From Solen grandis (Eukaryota; Mollusca; Bivalvia; Adapedonta; Solenidae), in NCBI GenBank assembly GCA_021229015.1, contig CM037785.1, positions 34,645,062 through 34,709,061 on the forward strand: DNA of 64,000 bases, read 5' to 3'. The notes below the pieces were generated by a model, which had not been told where the DNA came from, did not search any database, and saw nothing but the letters and a program-made list of their open reading frames with translations. A program made the position numbers and the translations under genes. Of the stretch, positions 46,301 through 59,005 are shown one piece after another (within the stretch, counting starts at the first letter, position 1; every line of letters starts with the position of its first letter).

Positions 46301-47026
46301 GGACACAGATTCGGATGGACATCGCCAAAAAGAGATATCAGAAATAGGAGTAGGAAGCTAAAAGATGGAACCGTTATTAAAACACTTATCAGTAAATGTG
46401 TCAAATGAATATTCGTTATATGTGTACATTTTACTTATGTATAACGCGTTACCTTGATATTTTTTAAATGATGTTCTTTCAACTAATATGCTGTAAGAGT
46501 GATTGGTGTTAAAGTGGACATGAAGTCCAGAACATAGCACGGCAAATAGACGGAATTTTACATGCAGGCAAAATAATTCAGTGTTGATATATCTTTTGTT
46601 TTGTGGATACATGCCGGTTATATCAGAAGATTGGATTATGAACGTACCGCATCCAGAACATTGATATTACAGAGAAGGGCCTCGCTACAGGAGAGATGAC
46701 ATAAGAAGATGAAGCTGGTTTGTGTGGTGAATGGGTGTGATAACACATCCAGAAAGATAATAAAAAGTAGAAAATGGAAAAAATGGAAACATACAAAGAT
46801 ATTGGCATTACAGTGAAATAATTAGGAACAAGTTATAGTTTAGATACATATATACATAGATACTTTTGTTGTACTTGTTGCTCTACGAGTAGCTACGATG
46901 CATACATGTACGATCATGTTCACCTTAAAAAAATTGTTTCCATTGACATGTAACTGGTTATGCAATAACCAATCTATCACATAAGTGATTCGTATAACGG
47001 AATTTAGATATCTAAAATGTTTTTGA

Positions 47027-47057
<31 letters not shown>

Positions 47058-50000
47058 CACTTCTAGTTCTGCGTTAGACATGTAGATAGACTTGTAACTT
47101 TTGCATGAACTCAGAAAAACATGTATACATTTGTCGCACAAATACATTAACAGCACTGTTATTGACAAATTGTTCCACTGAACATATATACATAATACAG
47201 ATACACACATGGATGCACATGTTCATAACAGCGATACACAAACAAATATACACAATATACGTATGTACATATATAACCACCCATTATCAAACATGTAACT
47301 GGCTACAAAAATAGATAAACATTTCGGATGTGGATATTTAAAGCTAAAAGACACATTTGTTGGCTACGATGTTAGACACACAGATTGTGTTATTTTGGTA
47401 ATGTACGAGGACTTATACACTACGCTACATATGCTACATTTAAACATTTTACTTAAACATAGTCTATTTTGGATTTTAACTTAGGCGAAGTAGCTAGTAT
47501 AAGGAGATTTCTAACATGAGTATTTAGGGTTAAACAGACACAAAGAACACTTGTGATCAATAGTGCTAGATGCCAGCTTTAGGGCGTTTACATAGAAGTT
47601 TGCTGTAAGGTACATAACGGAACAAGTATTCGTGAATGGATCCTTAAGATCAGCTCAAATAATTCATGTGGCTAAACACACGCATGTATGTACACGTTAG
47701 CGTCACTCCTAGGGATACTAACTGTAAAACTATGTTAAGATTATGTAACAGACAACTATAATAGTGAGTAAAGTGACCGTATAACGGCCGTATACTGGCC
47801 TGGTTGGGGAGTGGGGGACTAATGTATACTGTTAAAAAAAAAGTTACTCTGCACCTACCAGGCGCTTTAGTTCAACAAGGGTCCCCTTTGAGTCGATCCG
47901 GTGAAACTTAGAATTATTGTCTTTGAAAATTATGGTGCCATCGGAGCTCCAGGCACTGTTAATATTTTTCAACTGCACCAGTTTCCTAGCCTCAAAAGAG
48001 ATGTTACTCCTCTCTCGGGTAAATCTTCATTAACGAAGATTCCCTTATGACCACAGTTTTTTAGCTGAGATTTCAGAGAGAAAGTTTTCTGGCGGGCGCA
48101 CTATGAGACAAATTTTACAATTACATCTCTTGGACAGCACGGTCACTTTTTCCGAGATTGCTGAGGAATATGATTTGGGTTTACCAAGTCTGTGGCTCCG
48201 ATCAACTTCATCCATGGTTAGGTTCACTCCCAGGTCTTTGGCTAACGACATCACCTTTTCGTCCGAGTTTTCCCCCAAGTTCTTCAGCAAGCCTAAATAT
48301 CCACAGACAATTACGGCGGCTGTACTGTTCTGCGGCGTTTGCTTTTAGTTCCAGAGCTGCAATACGGGTCTTGAGGTTCGTGTTCTCTTACTGCAAGTCT
48401 GTAATTTTGTAGTAAAGCCCGAAACAACCCCGTCAACAATTGATACGACCAAAGCACTCATCCTTGTCTCAAGCGATTGTTCTAGTATTTTACTTAATTT
48501 GCGTGAGGTCGCCTTCCCCTAGAGTTATGTTTGTAACATTGGTCTCCATGTTGTCACCCGACTGTACGATAATCTCATCTATTGTGTCCATGTTGTATTT
48601 GCAAGGTGAATCCTTGGCACTGTCAAATTTATTTTTCTTTATGTCGTCTTTATCAAAGGGTGGTGAAAGAAATCGCTTCCTCTCCCCTTTATCAATATTG
48701 TGATTCATATATTTATCAAATGTAATGTGTGCGTACTTTCGGTTCTTATTTCGAAGAGTATATATTCCGAGCACTGGTGACTAATGGTCAGAATACTGTA
48801 AACGGGAAAGTGATATTTATATAAGGGTCTTTAAAGGTGAGTCTCTCGTGCGTAACGCTGGTCTCTTTCACTGATCAGAACAAAGGATTTTCCAAAATCT
48901 AACTTTGATTGTCCATCCAAAAGAAATGAAGACACTAAAGCACTTATCCATAATTATGTTTTTTTATCCCTCTCTCCTTTATAATTTAATTAATATATCT
49001 TTGACAATGTCAAGGGCCTGTAATAAAGCAGTGTTAAATTTTTGTAGATATTACAGTAATAACACTTGACATAAACATCATTAACAATTCGCTTATGATT
49101 TGCTTATGATTTTGTGTATATGCAGACAAAACAAAAATATATTGTGCGTTTTGAGCCATAATTTTAGTGAATTTGTCAAATTGAACAGCATTAATTAATC
49201 ATTTTAATTATGAAAAAAAAAGGATTCTCCTTAAAGTTCTTTTTTTAACCCCCGCTGAAAGCGGTGGGATATGGATTTTGCGTTGTCAGTTCGACTGTTC
49301 TTCGGGTAATTTTTTTTTTTTTTTTTTTTTTTTTTAATGTTATTTATTTTTTTTTAGCATTTTTTTTGTAAGAATATTTAATCCTAAAAATATGTATGAA
49401 TTTCAAGACCTTTTTAATGGTGTTAACATTTTTTGGAGCAGATATGAAGAAAATGTATGAAAATGAATTTTTTACTCCTATATCTCATTCATATTAAACT
49501 TCTTGGAAGTTAAAAATAAATATGGCCAGCAAGAGTAAGGATATTTACTGATGTGGGAACTACGTATTAAAACACAAGTTTCACTCTCCACACATGTATG
49601 AATATTCATTACAAATTAGAGGTATATATCAATAAGTTCATTTATATTCTATTTCTATGTATTATAGGTATGTTATTTTTTAACTTGAAACTTTTTTTCT
49701 TTGCATTTACGAAAGATCATCATCCATGACATTAGCAACAATAAAACTGCTTCCTTATATTTTAAACAGTACTTTATACAATAATATCTTCATGTGAATT
49801 TGCCTTTGGGCGTATATTGCCCCGCCTCAGTGGGCCTTTTGTTAGCGTTTTAAAATAACTTGTTTATTAATTCCTTTATTAATTGACCACTAATTCAATA
49901 CTCAATTTCACTTCAGTGTTTGCCTCATCTAAGCTTGGCATGTCTGACAAAGAATACAGACTTGCTGTAAGTAGGAAAGCAGGGACAAGTAGGAGGACAA

Positions 50001-53000
50001 TGTTACGTTTTTACACCAGATCATGCTGTTCCTAACCTAAAAAAGGACTAACCGATGCTTAAAAAAAGCAGCTCGTTCACAGATGGTCATTGACTAAAAA
50101 TTTGGGTTTTAACTATGTGTTTGAATTACGTCTTTCAAAACCAATCTACAGACGCATGGTCACCAAGTGCAATATTCCGTAATTGTAATAGAATGGGTGG
50201 TTTCTCCATCACAGACAATAGCGTTACGGACGGTAGTGAACCTATATTTAGAATTATGAATCCCATGTTTAGACATTCTGTTTTAGAATGTCATCACATG
50301 ACTGATAACATTGACTCTTCGCCACAGTTTAAACGCATAATACGAACTAGATTTGCATACTGCAAATGCAACGGTTTTCGTGATGATCAACAGTTTCAAA
50401 CCTGATCAGCCAAGTTAAAATACCAGAAAAACAACAAAATTCAAAATGCTTTATATGTGACCAAGACTTAAAAGGCATCTCGAAAGGAATGTGATGTCCC
50501 ACTGAGCCAGGCCCCATCTGCTGTGATCAGACCTGCTATAAAAATGTTTATAAATTAAATCACTGCGGAGTCTTTAGCCAATATAGTACCTATATGTTAC
50601 GGTAAAACCTCTGATGGGTTGATGCATAACTAAATTACCTGCTACAATGGAAGTGAGATAGTAGGCTAGTTTTACACAAAGCAATAAACATATAATGACT
50701 TGACTTGACTATTTAAGTTAACCGTCGCTTCGACAGTATTTCAGTCATATAGCGACGTCCAGCTAATTACAGGTGGAACCACCGACCTACCGCAAGCCAG
50801 CTTGAAGGCTTCCTCACATGAAAATCCGAATGACCCTGCCGGGATTCAAACACACGCGGTGAGGGGCAGAGTGAGTGCAAAGTCAGCGACTTAACCCTCT
50901 CGGCCACGGAGGCCCCAAACATATAATGAATGATAGTGATAATATGTGGGTTGTTTAGTTTATGGTCCCTTACATAATTATTCTTTATTACATTTATTAT
51001 TTGGAGTCAATTTTGTAACTGCATGATTATAGGATCATACGGCATTTATTTCAGAATTAAAGTTTTGATATTGAAAATTTAGAGATACGCATTTTTGTAG
51101 TAATTAAAATGAGCCTGAAGGACATAATTCTGACAATGCAAGATCTTTTTGTTTTTTATTTGCTTTTGCTAGAGACATTTCGTTACATTTTATTCAACAG
51201 AATTTCTCTTATTGAATAAACAAGTAATAAAATTTGTGTTGATTTCCGACATATAAACATGTGTTGAGGGAAGAAATGAGAGAATGAAAGTAATGAGTGA
51301 TACATAACTTATTTCAAAAATTAATGTCCCTTTTTATGATAATTTTACAACAAAAATAAAATAAGAAAGAAAGAACAAAATAAATGAAAAAATGAAAGAA
51401 AGAAAGAACAAAATAAAGTAGACAAAATAAATCAACAGAGAGAGAAAGAAAAAAAAAGAAGATTTATATTTGCTCGAATAAAAAAAAGAATAATAGAGAA
51501 CTTTTAGGATCATTTTTGGTATGTATTTGGTATGTTCACAACTTTTTTACAAACTGTGAATGACTATATACAACCCCATTTAGCAACATATGCACTGTTG
51601 AACAATACCTGTGACAGACTGTGGCAGCCTGCCTAATCAAAAACAGATGCCCACACAACGGCGGGTGGGTGAATTTTTGCTTGATGATATATATTATTAT
51701 ACTCAATACCATAATTAATTGAAAACAACCGCCATAACCAATATATTTTGTTACTATATGCTTTGTCCAATGTCATTTACTATGTAAATCTTGGAAATAA
51801 ACTATTGAATTAAATAAATGGGGGAGGGTCACTTATATAAGGGTTTTGAGATGCCTTTAAGCATCCATATATTGGCAATGAGCCAATATGATCTAAGTGT
51901 GGCACATTGAACGATTTGATTAATGTTGATCATCACTGTGCGCTCAAAAAATATCTTCCAAAGTGTCCCACTTTTTATACTTAACAGTTAAAAATCAGGT
52001 GAGACAGTTGGGAATCCTGCTTATTATTATAAGAACAATAGTTCTCAGTAGTATAAATGATTTACAATTTATTTGTTATCAAAAATTTTGGTAACGTAAC
52101 AAGCCATTTGGTTAAACATATATCAGCTTTCACTCTATGCCTCAAAGTTCAGTAATGCACTAGAAGGAACTTTTGGTATTTAAAAGGTGGATGTTTGTAC
52201 ATGTACTTAGTTGTTTTGCTATCCAATTCAATAGTGAGTGTGTGGGAGGAATAATAATACATGTAGAATATAGATACAATTCATCCTCTCTCTCTCCCTC
52301 TCTCTCTCTCTTACCCATGATTCTTTGAGCGCTTTTACACAGGTCATTTAGACCAGTGTTGACACATTGCTCTCATAGTTACACATACACTGTACATTGA
52401 CCTGTTGCAAGCCAGATAGCAGAGCCTGCATCTAATTATAGACCATAGGTAACCAGATGCTCATTCTGTCAAATATTCTCTGTTTTTATTCTGGGTCATG
52501 TATTTAAATTCTCTATAAATTCATCAATTCTTGACAGATTTTCAAAATTCTTTTTTTGTCGACGAGGTAAGACATTCTTTTTTCCAATGATGACAAAATA
52601 TATCACACATTTAAACTTTAAAGGCTTTAAAATCAATTCAAAGTTTGACCAAACTTCATACTGCCACCAAACAACCAAATCAATCCCGATCTGAAAAAAC
52701 TAAAATTCTTCAAAAAGTACTTTTTAGAGGCTTTTGATTTTACCCATATTCTTTCGATAAAATATTTTTAGATTTTGAGATATTTAAGGTCAAAGAAAAA
52801 ACCAATAATCACAATATGACCTTGACCTTTGCATTTTTTGAAATTTTGAAACTGTGAAGTCCCTTGAAACAACAAACAATACAATCTGTGAAAATTTCAT
52901 AAAGATTGCTTCAAAAATAATGGCAGAATCCTCCAAAAACTAAAAAAAATGCCTATTCTCGAAAAAAAAATTTCCTCCATATTTTAGTGCACTTTGACCG

Positions 53001-54977
53001 CTTATTGAAAGCCATTTTATGCATTTTCTGAAATCGCCACCCCATATATTTTGTGCGCAAAGATCTTCGGAATCAATTTCAAAAAACAGAATGAGCGTTT
53101 CTAATCTCTAACAAAAATGGGCATGTTTTTCGTGGACACACCATAATTTGCCAGATTTTTTCAAAGATTCAAACATTCAACCTCTTCTAGCTCAAAATTT
53201 TCAAAGATATGGATATTGCCACTCATCATATTTAAAGGGGCAGTTGACAGAGAACAGAATGCAAAAAACTGCATACAAATAAAATGTCAAATGACAGAGT
53301 TATCGGCAATTATATGTTTTGATGCTAAACGCCACCTAGCGGCAAAACTTAGTACTAAAATGAAAAACAAACTTGCAGTCCACGAAAACCTAATAAGCTA
53401 ACCGGACGCACTGTTGCAGAACATGTCACATGGTTATACAAGCACCTGCTTTAGGGATGCCGTATTCTATATTTAGGAGGTTTCCCCGAAATTGGTGTTT
53501 AAGAAAGTAGCATTCGATAGGTTTGCGCGCGTCCTTCCGTCCGTCTCGCTTTCCTGTCCGCTCCATAACTTGGACATACATAAGATGGATTTCAATAAAA
53601 CTTTACAGAAGTGTTCCTATAACACAAGGATATGTCGCGAGCATCAACCATATGCGTGCTTGAAAGATCAAGGTCACAGGATCCGTTAGACTTTTGTGTT
53701 CATTGGTTACATCATCGTGTCCGCTCTATAACTTCTAATGATTGTCATAACACAAAGGTGTGTTGCGTGACCGGTGGGGACTCCTGTATTGCTTGCAATA
53801 CTGACAAAGCCTTGTTTATTGATGGAATATGATTTATTTTTTCAGGCGCGTACCTAGGCTTAGGCAAATACGCAGTTGCGTATACTTCGTCCAGAAAATC
53901 GAAAATCTATAAGTGCAAAAACTGCAATAAAAATCGATGCCTTACCCCAAATTTTTCCCGGGGGAGCATGCCCCCGGACCCCTAGCAAGTCTGCGTATCC
54001 CGAATTGAGCCCCAGGCACGCCCCTGTTATTGATGTAATATGTATTCATAATTGTAAAACTTTACTAGATTTTATGTGTGTTTGGTGTAATCTGAATGTT
54101 TTCAATATGATATAGGCATTTTTTTCATGAAAAGTTATCAAATTTAGTTATTTGAATGTATTCAATTTATACAATACATCAGACTACATAACATATCTGC
54201 ATTCGTATCAGCCAATAACATGCTTTTGTTACCTGCATGGTGAGAGACAAATCTTTTAAGCTGCTTATATCCACATGTATATGAATTAAAATGCAATAAT
54301 TATAATATATAATATGTAGCTGATTCAAAAGAAGAGTTAATTTTTCATTCAACTGATATGCTCTTTTTTTTTCAGCCACCAGAGAGGTTCACAGGTGACC
54401 TAACGTTCTGTTCACCACAGCAGTTCACAGGCCATTTACTGCAAACAGTTCGCTGCAAACCTAATTTGCATGTGAAAAGTGAACGGCGAACAGTTTTTGT
54501 GGTTAATGGTCTGCGACATGTGGCCGTGAATAGAAAGTTAGTTGTTCCCTGGTTATTCAAATTTATTTGCGGGCTATTCACCATAGCAGTTCCCGGCAGA
54601 CCTAATTGCATGTGAAAAATGAATCAACAGTTTATGATCCGCGAACAAGCATATTGCCATCAACTCTTCATTCACCAGTCATTCGCCAGCTTTAACAACA
54701 TCCATTCGCGGCAGGCCATTTGTCCTAATAGAAGTTGATGACGTCAGAGGATAGTTAATGACGTAAGAGTTAGGGTGCCTGAAAGTATTACTCACAAGAT
54801 GGCGATTCCCCAATGGCCCTCATTGTATGCCAGGCAAAGATCTGCCAGGGGCAGGCCGATGAGGATAATGGTCGGTGCAATAGTTAAAGGCCCGACGAAT
54901 CGAATAAGGGCACCGATGATCCCTGTGCAACCTAATATCACCTGGGTAAAGCTCGCCAACATCATGTTTCCCTGGAT
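37180..54977 (-). CDS. SLC23-family nucleobase/ascorbate transporter, last seven exons
   Basis: Exons in order of translation: 54977-54796, 44004-43884, 43582-43426, 40753-40500, 40248-39975, 39354-39259, 37358-37180. All junctions have AG/GT sites and reading phase carries through every one. Hallmarks: a GPLTIAPTIILIGLPL segment, IESLGDYYAAARM with PPPAHAINRG (substrate-binding core), GTGHGTTSYSQN, PEPVIGSLL, LGLSIMMGLILPRY and GTDEERG with a PVSPTF tail. It should import nucleobases or ascorbate across the plasma membrane; substrate not decidable. The 5' exons (start Met, first helices) are not in the window. Confidence 0.93.
39259..39354 (-). CDS. SLC23 exon (LDQTIQVLLGTPMLVGG)
   Basis: 96 bp, acceptor TTGAAG, donor CAG|GTAGG. 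Encodes the last predicted membrane helix, ending GFILDNFIP. Confidence 0.85.
39975..40248 (-). CDS. SLC23 exon (VASRRIFLVAGLLLIIFGSV)
   Basis: 274 bp, acceptor CTCTCCAG, donor ACAG|GTACAG. Carries the PEPVIGSLL loop and ILGLSIMMGLILP helix. It is the exon duplicated in decayed form at 31142-31369. Confidence 0.92.
40500..40753 (-). CDS. SLC23 exon (core motif IESLGDYYAAARM)
   Basis: 254 bp, acceptor TTTTCCAG, donor AAG|GTAAGT. Contains the family's signature acidic residue in SMIESLGDYY and the HAINRG and GTGHGTTS motifs. Confidence 0.93.
43426..43582 (-). CDS. SLC23 exon (YILTEFDVLPGN)
   Basis: 157 bp, acceptor CTTAAG, donor CCCT|GTAGGT. Includes ARTDALSGVIEGAPWFYWPY, typical of the extracellular loop before the core helix. 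Confidence 0.9.
43884..44004 (-). CDS. SLC23 exon (NIALIIIFSLLLGKYEV)
   Basis: 121 bp, acceptor TTTTCAG, donor TCG|GTATGT. A membrane helix followed by a short Cys-containing loop (NTTKGCYIYR). Confidence 0.88.
44005..45129. other. SLC23 intron, no feature seen
   Basis: AT-rich. The short ORF at 44732-44938 has no domain character. Confidence 0.5.
45130..45345 (-). repeat. RUDI-like SINE body, head missing
   Basis: It shares TATAAGCGACGTCTAGCTAA, CCTCCGACCTACC and CTCACATGAAAATCCGAA with the fuller copy at 50715-50917. The tRNA-like head is absent. Confidence 0.65.
45823..46404 (-). pseudogene. LINE ORF2 fragment: endonuclease N-terminus with degenerate 2A-like motif
   Basis: A hydrophobic leader precedes GDVHPNLCP (46300-46326), a decayed form of the GDVHPNPGP sequence found at the start of CR1-type ORF2 proteins. 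Next is the apurinic endonuclease opening: ISFVHYNVQSIRNKLDILFT and TFTETWLNDS. The fragment ends in a 26-bp tandem duplication (about 45838-45890) and lacks the rest of the endonuclease and the reverse transcriptase. Confidence 0.75.
46405..47843. other. Interval between LINE ORF2 and ORF1 remnants
   Basis: Contains an (ACAT)n run at about 47029-47058 and ACATA-rich simple sequence to about 47280. No coding support. Confidence 0.5.
47844..48774 (-). pseudogene. LINE ORF1 remnant
   Basis: The minus strand carries, in several frames, ENSDEKVMSLAKDLGVNLTM then DEVDRSHRLGKPK, the conserved block of LINE ORF1 RNA-binding proteins. The C-terminal part reads FEARKLVQLKNINSAWSSDG then FKDNNSKFHRI and ends at TAA (47844-47846). 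At least two frameshifts occur, one in an A6 run near 48058. Same strand and order as the ORF2 fragment, so probably one broken element. Confidence 0.7.
48775..50067. other. Intron sequence, no gene seen
   Basis: AT-rich, with a T run at about 49311-49335. A fragment near 49735-49835 (AACAATAAAACTGC...GCGTATATTGCCCCGCC) resembles 32940-33030 in arm 2. Confidence 0.5.
50068..50265 (+). repeat. Unclassified repeat, copy 2
   Basis: Similar to 24735-24930. An open frame (50115-50405) runs through it, but the other copy is interrupted, so coding status is doubtful. Confidence 0.45.
50715..50917 (-). repeat. RUDI-like bivalve SINE with tRNA-Ser/Leu-like head
   Basis: The minus strand starts GGGGCCTCCGTGGCCGAGAG, has a B box GTTTGAATCCC, then the characteristic body (CTCACATGAAAATCC and CGGTGGTTCCACC complements) ending in the GTCGCTATATGACTGAAATA region. 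The head is a clear Pol III promoter. Confidence 0.75.
50918..53842. other. Intron sequence, no gene seen
   Basis: GAAA-rich simple repeats at about 51360-51450, a TC run near 52284-52312 and a bivalve-type repeat near 53520-53830 (CGTCCTTCCGTCCGTCTCGC). No coding support. Confidence 0.5.
53843..54026. mobile_element. 184-bp MITE-like element with ~17-bp inverted ends
   Basis: It begins CAGGCGCGTACCTAGGCT and ends with the complement of CAGGGGCGTGCCTGGGGC. CAGGG-type ends resemble hAT elements. The flanks share TTATTGATG (53817 and 54027), longer than an 8-bp hAT duplication, so the target site is uncertain. Confidence 0.5.
54400..54630 (+). repeat. Local diverged duplication
   Basis: TTCACCACAGCAGTTCAC...CCTAATTTGCATGTGAAAAG recurs as TTCACCATAGCAGTTCCC...CCTAATTGCATGTGAAAAAT in the same orientation within about 230 bases. 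Confidence 0.6.
54796..54977 (-). CDS. SLC23 exon (IQGNMMLASFTQVILG)
   Basis: 182 bp, acceptor TTTTAAG, donor GTGAGT. Encodes two helices with FVGPLTIAPTIILIGLPLAD. The intron to the next exon is 10.8 kb and contains LINE and SINE remnants. Confidence 0.92.
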
Positions 54978-55356
54978 CTTAAAAGAAAAATAGTTGACGC
55001 CATTATTTCAAAGAGAAAACAAACATATCTCTGTCCATTGGTATAGATCTACCGTCAAAAAGCAAATATTATAGCCGTTGTCGAGTTTTACTTCACCGCC
55101 GCTGCAACAGTATTTCAATCAATAACTAGTTGACAACGAAAATGGATTAAGCAAATTTTAAGCAAAATTAGTTTACACTTTCACATTTTACTGCCTTCTC
55201 CTACCATAACCTTATCCTAAAGTCGCCGGTTTTTATCGGCGACTAATTAGAAATGGATTAAGACCAAGAGCCAGACGACAAGAAGTAGCACCCCATATTT
55301 TTGATGGTAAAGTGATACTCAGTCAGCGTCCACGACCATTTGGATTCTGAATCTCA

Positions 55357-58300
55357 TACGAAATGAGTATCATTGTAAAGATATCCTATTAGGCAGAACA
55401 TGAAATGAGTATCATTTTAAAGATGTCCTATTAGACAGAACATGAAATGAGTATCATTGTAAAGATGTCCTATTAGACAGAACATGAAATGAGTATCATT
55501 GTAAAGATGTCCTATTAGACAGAATATGAAATGAGTATCATTGTAAAGATGTCCTATTAGACAGAACATGAAATGAGTATCATTGTAAAGATGTCCTATT
55601 AGACAGAATATGAAATGAGTATCATTGTAAAGATGTCCTATTAGACAGAATATGAAATGAGTATCGTTTTAAAGATGTCCTATTAGGCAGAACATGAAAT
55701 GATATCATTGTAAAGATGTCCTATTAGGCAGAACATAAATGAGTATCATTGTAAAGATGTCCTATTAGCAGAACATGAAATGAGTATCATGTAAAGATGT
55801 CCTATTAGCAGAACATTTAAATGAGTATCATTGTAAGATGTCCTATTAGACAGAACATGAAATGAGTATCATTGTAAAGATGTCCTATTAGGCAGAACAT
55901 GAAATGAGTATCATTGTAAAGATATCCTATTAAGAGAAGAACATGAAATGTATCATGAAAGATGTCTTTAGGCAGAACTTAATAGGTATACATTAAAGAG
56001 TCCTATTAAGACCAGAAAATGAAATGAGTATCATTTAAAGATGTCCTATTAGACAGAACATGAAATGAGTATCATTGTAAAGATGTCCTATTAGCAGAAC
56101 ATGAAATGAGTATCATTGAAAGATTCCTTAGCAGAACATGAAATGATATCATTGTAAAGATGTCCTATTAGACAGAACATGAAATGAGTATCATTGAAAG
56201 ATGTCCTATTAGAGAACATGAAATGAGTATCATTGTAAAGATGTCCTATTAGCAGAACATGAAATGATATCATTTAAAGATGTCCTTTAGGCAGAACATG
56301 AAATGAGTATCATTTAAAGATGTCCTATTAGGCAGAACATGAAATGAGTATCATTGTAAAGAATGTCCTATTAGGACAGAACATGAAATGAGTATCATTG
56401 TAAAGATGTCCTATTAGACAGAACATGAAATGAGTATCATTGTAAAGATGTCCTATTAGCAGAACATGAAATGATATCATTGTAAAGAATCCATTAGCAG
56501 AAATGAAATGAGTATCATTGTAAAGATATCCTATTAGACAGAAATGAAATAGTACAATATGAAAGATGTCCTATTAGACAGAAATGAAATGAGTATCATT
56601 GTAAAGATGTCCTATTAGACAGAACATGAAATAGTATCATTGTAAAGATGTCCTATTAGGCAGAACATGAAATGAGTATCATTGTAAAGATGTCCTATTA
56701 GACAGAATCATGAAATGAGTATCATTGTAAAGATGTCCTATTAGGCAGAACATGAAATGAGTATCATTGTAAAGATGTCCTATTAGGCAGAACATGAAAT
56801 GAGTATCATTGTAAAGATGTCCTATTAGCAGAACATGAAATGAGTATCATTGTAAAGATGTCCTATTAGACAGAAATGAAATGAGTATCATTGTAAAGAT
56901 GTCCTATTAGACAGAACATGAAATGATATCATTGTAAAGATGTCCTATTAGGCAGAACTGAAATGAGTATCATTGTAAAGATGTCCTATTAGGCAGAACA
57001 TGAAATGAGTATCATTGTAAAGATGTCCTATTAGGCAGAACATGAAATGAGTATCATTTAAAGATGTCCTTTAGCAGAACATGAATGATATCATTTAAAG
57101 ATGTCCTATTAGACAGAACATGAAATGAGTATCATTTAAAGATGTCCTATTAGGCAGAACATGAAATGAGTATCATTGTAAAGATGTCCTTATTAGGCAG
57201 AACATGAAATGAGTATCATTGTAAAGATGTCCTATTAGCAGAACATGAAATGATATCATTGTAAAGATGTCCTTTAGGCAGAACATGAAATGATATCATT
57301 TAAAGATTCCTATTAGGCAGAAATGAAATGAGTATCATTGTAAAGATGTCCTTTAGGCAGAACATGATATGAGTATCATTGTAAAGATGTCCTATTAGGA
57401 CAGAACATGAATGAGTATCATTGTAAAGATGTCCTATTAGGCAGAAACATGAAATGAGTATCATTGTAAAGATGTCCTATTAGGCAGAACATGAAATGAG
57501 TATCATTGTAAAGATGTCCTATTAGCAGAACATGAAATGAGTATCATTGTAAAGATGTCCTATTAGGCAGAACATGAAATGAGTATCATTGTAAAGATGT
57601 CCTATTAGGCAGAACATGAAATGAGTATCATTGTAAAGATGCCTATTAGCAAACATGAAGAGTAATTGTAAAGGTCCTATTAGGCAGAAATGAAATGAAT
57701 TCATTGTAAAGATGTCCTATTAGACAGAACATGAAATGAGTATCATTGTAAAGATGTCCTATTAGCAGAACATGAAATGAGTATCATTGTAAAGATGTCC
57801 TATTAGCAGAACATGAAATGAGTATCATTGTAAAGATTCCTATTAGACAGAACATGAAATGATATCATTGTAAAGATGTCCTTTAGGCAGAATGAAATGA
57901 TTATCATTGTAAAGATGTCCTATTAGCAGAACATGAAATGAGTATCATTGTAAAGATGTCCTTATTAGACAGAACATGAAATGATATCATTGTAAAGATG
58001 TCCTATTAGGCAGAATAGAAATGAGTATCATTGTAAAGATTCCTATTAGGCAAACATGAAATGAGTATCATTGTAAAGATGTCCTATTAGGCAGAACATG
58101 AAATGAGTATCATTGTAAAGATGTCCTATTAGCAGAACATGAATGATATCATTGTAAGATCCATTAGCGACAGAATGATATCATTGTAAAGATTCTATTA
58201 GGCAGAACATAATATACATGTAAAGATGTCCTATTAGCGAACGAAATGATATCATTGTAAAGATTCTATTAGCAGAACATGATGATATCATTTAAAGATT

Positions 58301-59005
58301 CTTAGCAGAAATGAATATATCATTAAAGATCCTATTAGCAGAACATAAATGAGTTCATTTAAAGATGTCTTAGGCAGAAATGAATGATATCATTAAAGAT
58401 GTCTATTAGCAGAACATGAAATATATCATTGTAAAGATGTCTATTAGCAGAACTGAAATGAGTATCATTGTAAGATTCCTATTAGCAGAAATAAATGAAT
58501 ATCATTGTAAAGATGTCCTATTAGCAAACAGAAATGATACATGTAAAGATTCCTATAGCAGAACATGAAATGAGTATCATTGTAAAGATTCCTATAGGCA
58601 GAACATGAATGATATCATGTAAAGATTCCTATTAGCAGAACATGAAATGATATCATTGTAAAGATGTCCTTTAGCAAACATGAAATGAGTATCATTTAAA
58701 GATGTCCTATTAGCAGAAATGAAATGAGTATCATTGTAAAGATGTCCTTAGCAAAATGAAATGATACATGTAAAGATGTCCTTTAGGCAAACATGAAATG
58801 AGTACATGTAAAGATGTCTTTAGCAGAACAGAATGAGTACTTAAAGATGTCCTATTAGCAAAATGATGAGTATCATTGTAAGTGTCCTATAGCAGAACAG
58901 AATAGTACATTGAAAGATGTCCTTTAGCAAACATGAAAGATATCATGTAAAGATGTCTATAGCAGAAATGAAATAGTATCATTGTAAAATGTCCTTAGCA
59001 AACAT
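55357..59005. repeat. 42-bp satellite array, about 80-90 copies
   Basis: The unit is 42 bases and contains GAAATGAGTATCATTGTAAA, then GATGTCCTATTAGRCAGAAC. Copies are near-identical at the left and increasingly carry 1-4 base deletions from about 58100 rightwards. On the minus strand the unit encodes a 14-residue repeat, giving short spurious ORFs. It lies upstream of the SLC23 exon at 54796. Confidence 0.97.

Noticed and set aside
50115..50405. 96-codon ORF as a gene
   Set aside because: Lies in a repeat whose other copy is interrupted; no splice sites or domain.
57522..57704. Repetitive protein made of 14-residue units (DTHFMFCLIGHLYN)
   Set aside because: It exists only because the 42-bp satellite unit is a multiple of three; indels in neighbouring units break the frame everywhere.
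55357..58985. CRISPR array
   Set aside because: The units abut directly with no unique spacers; it is a satellite in animal DNA.
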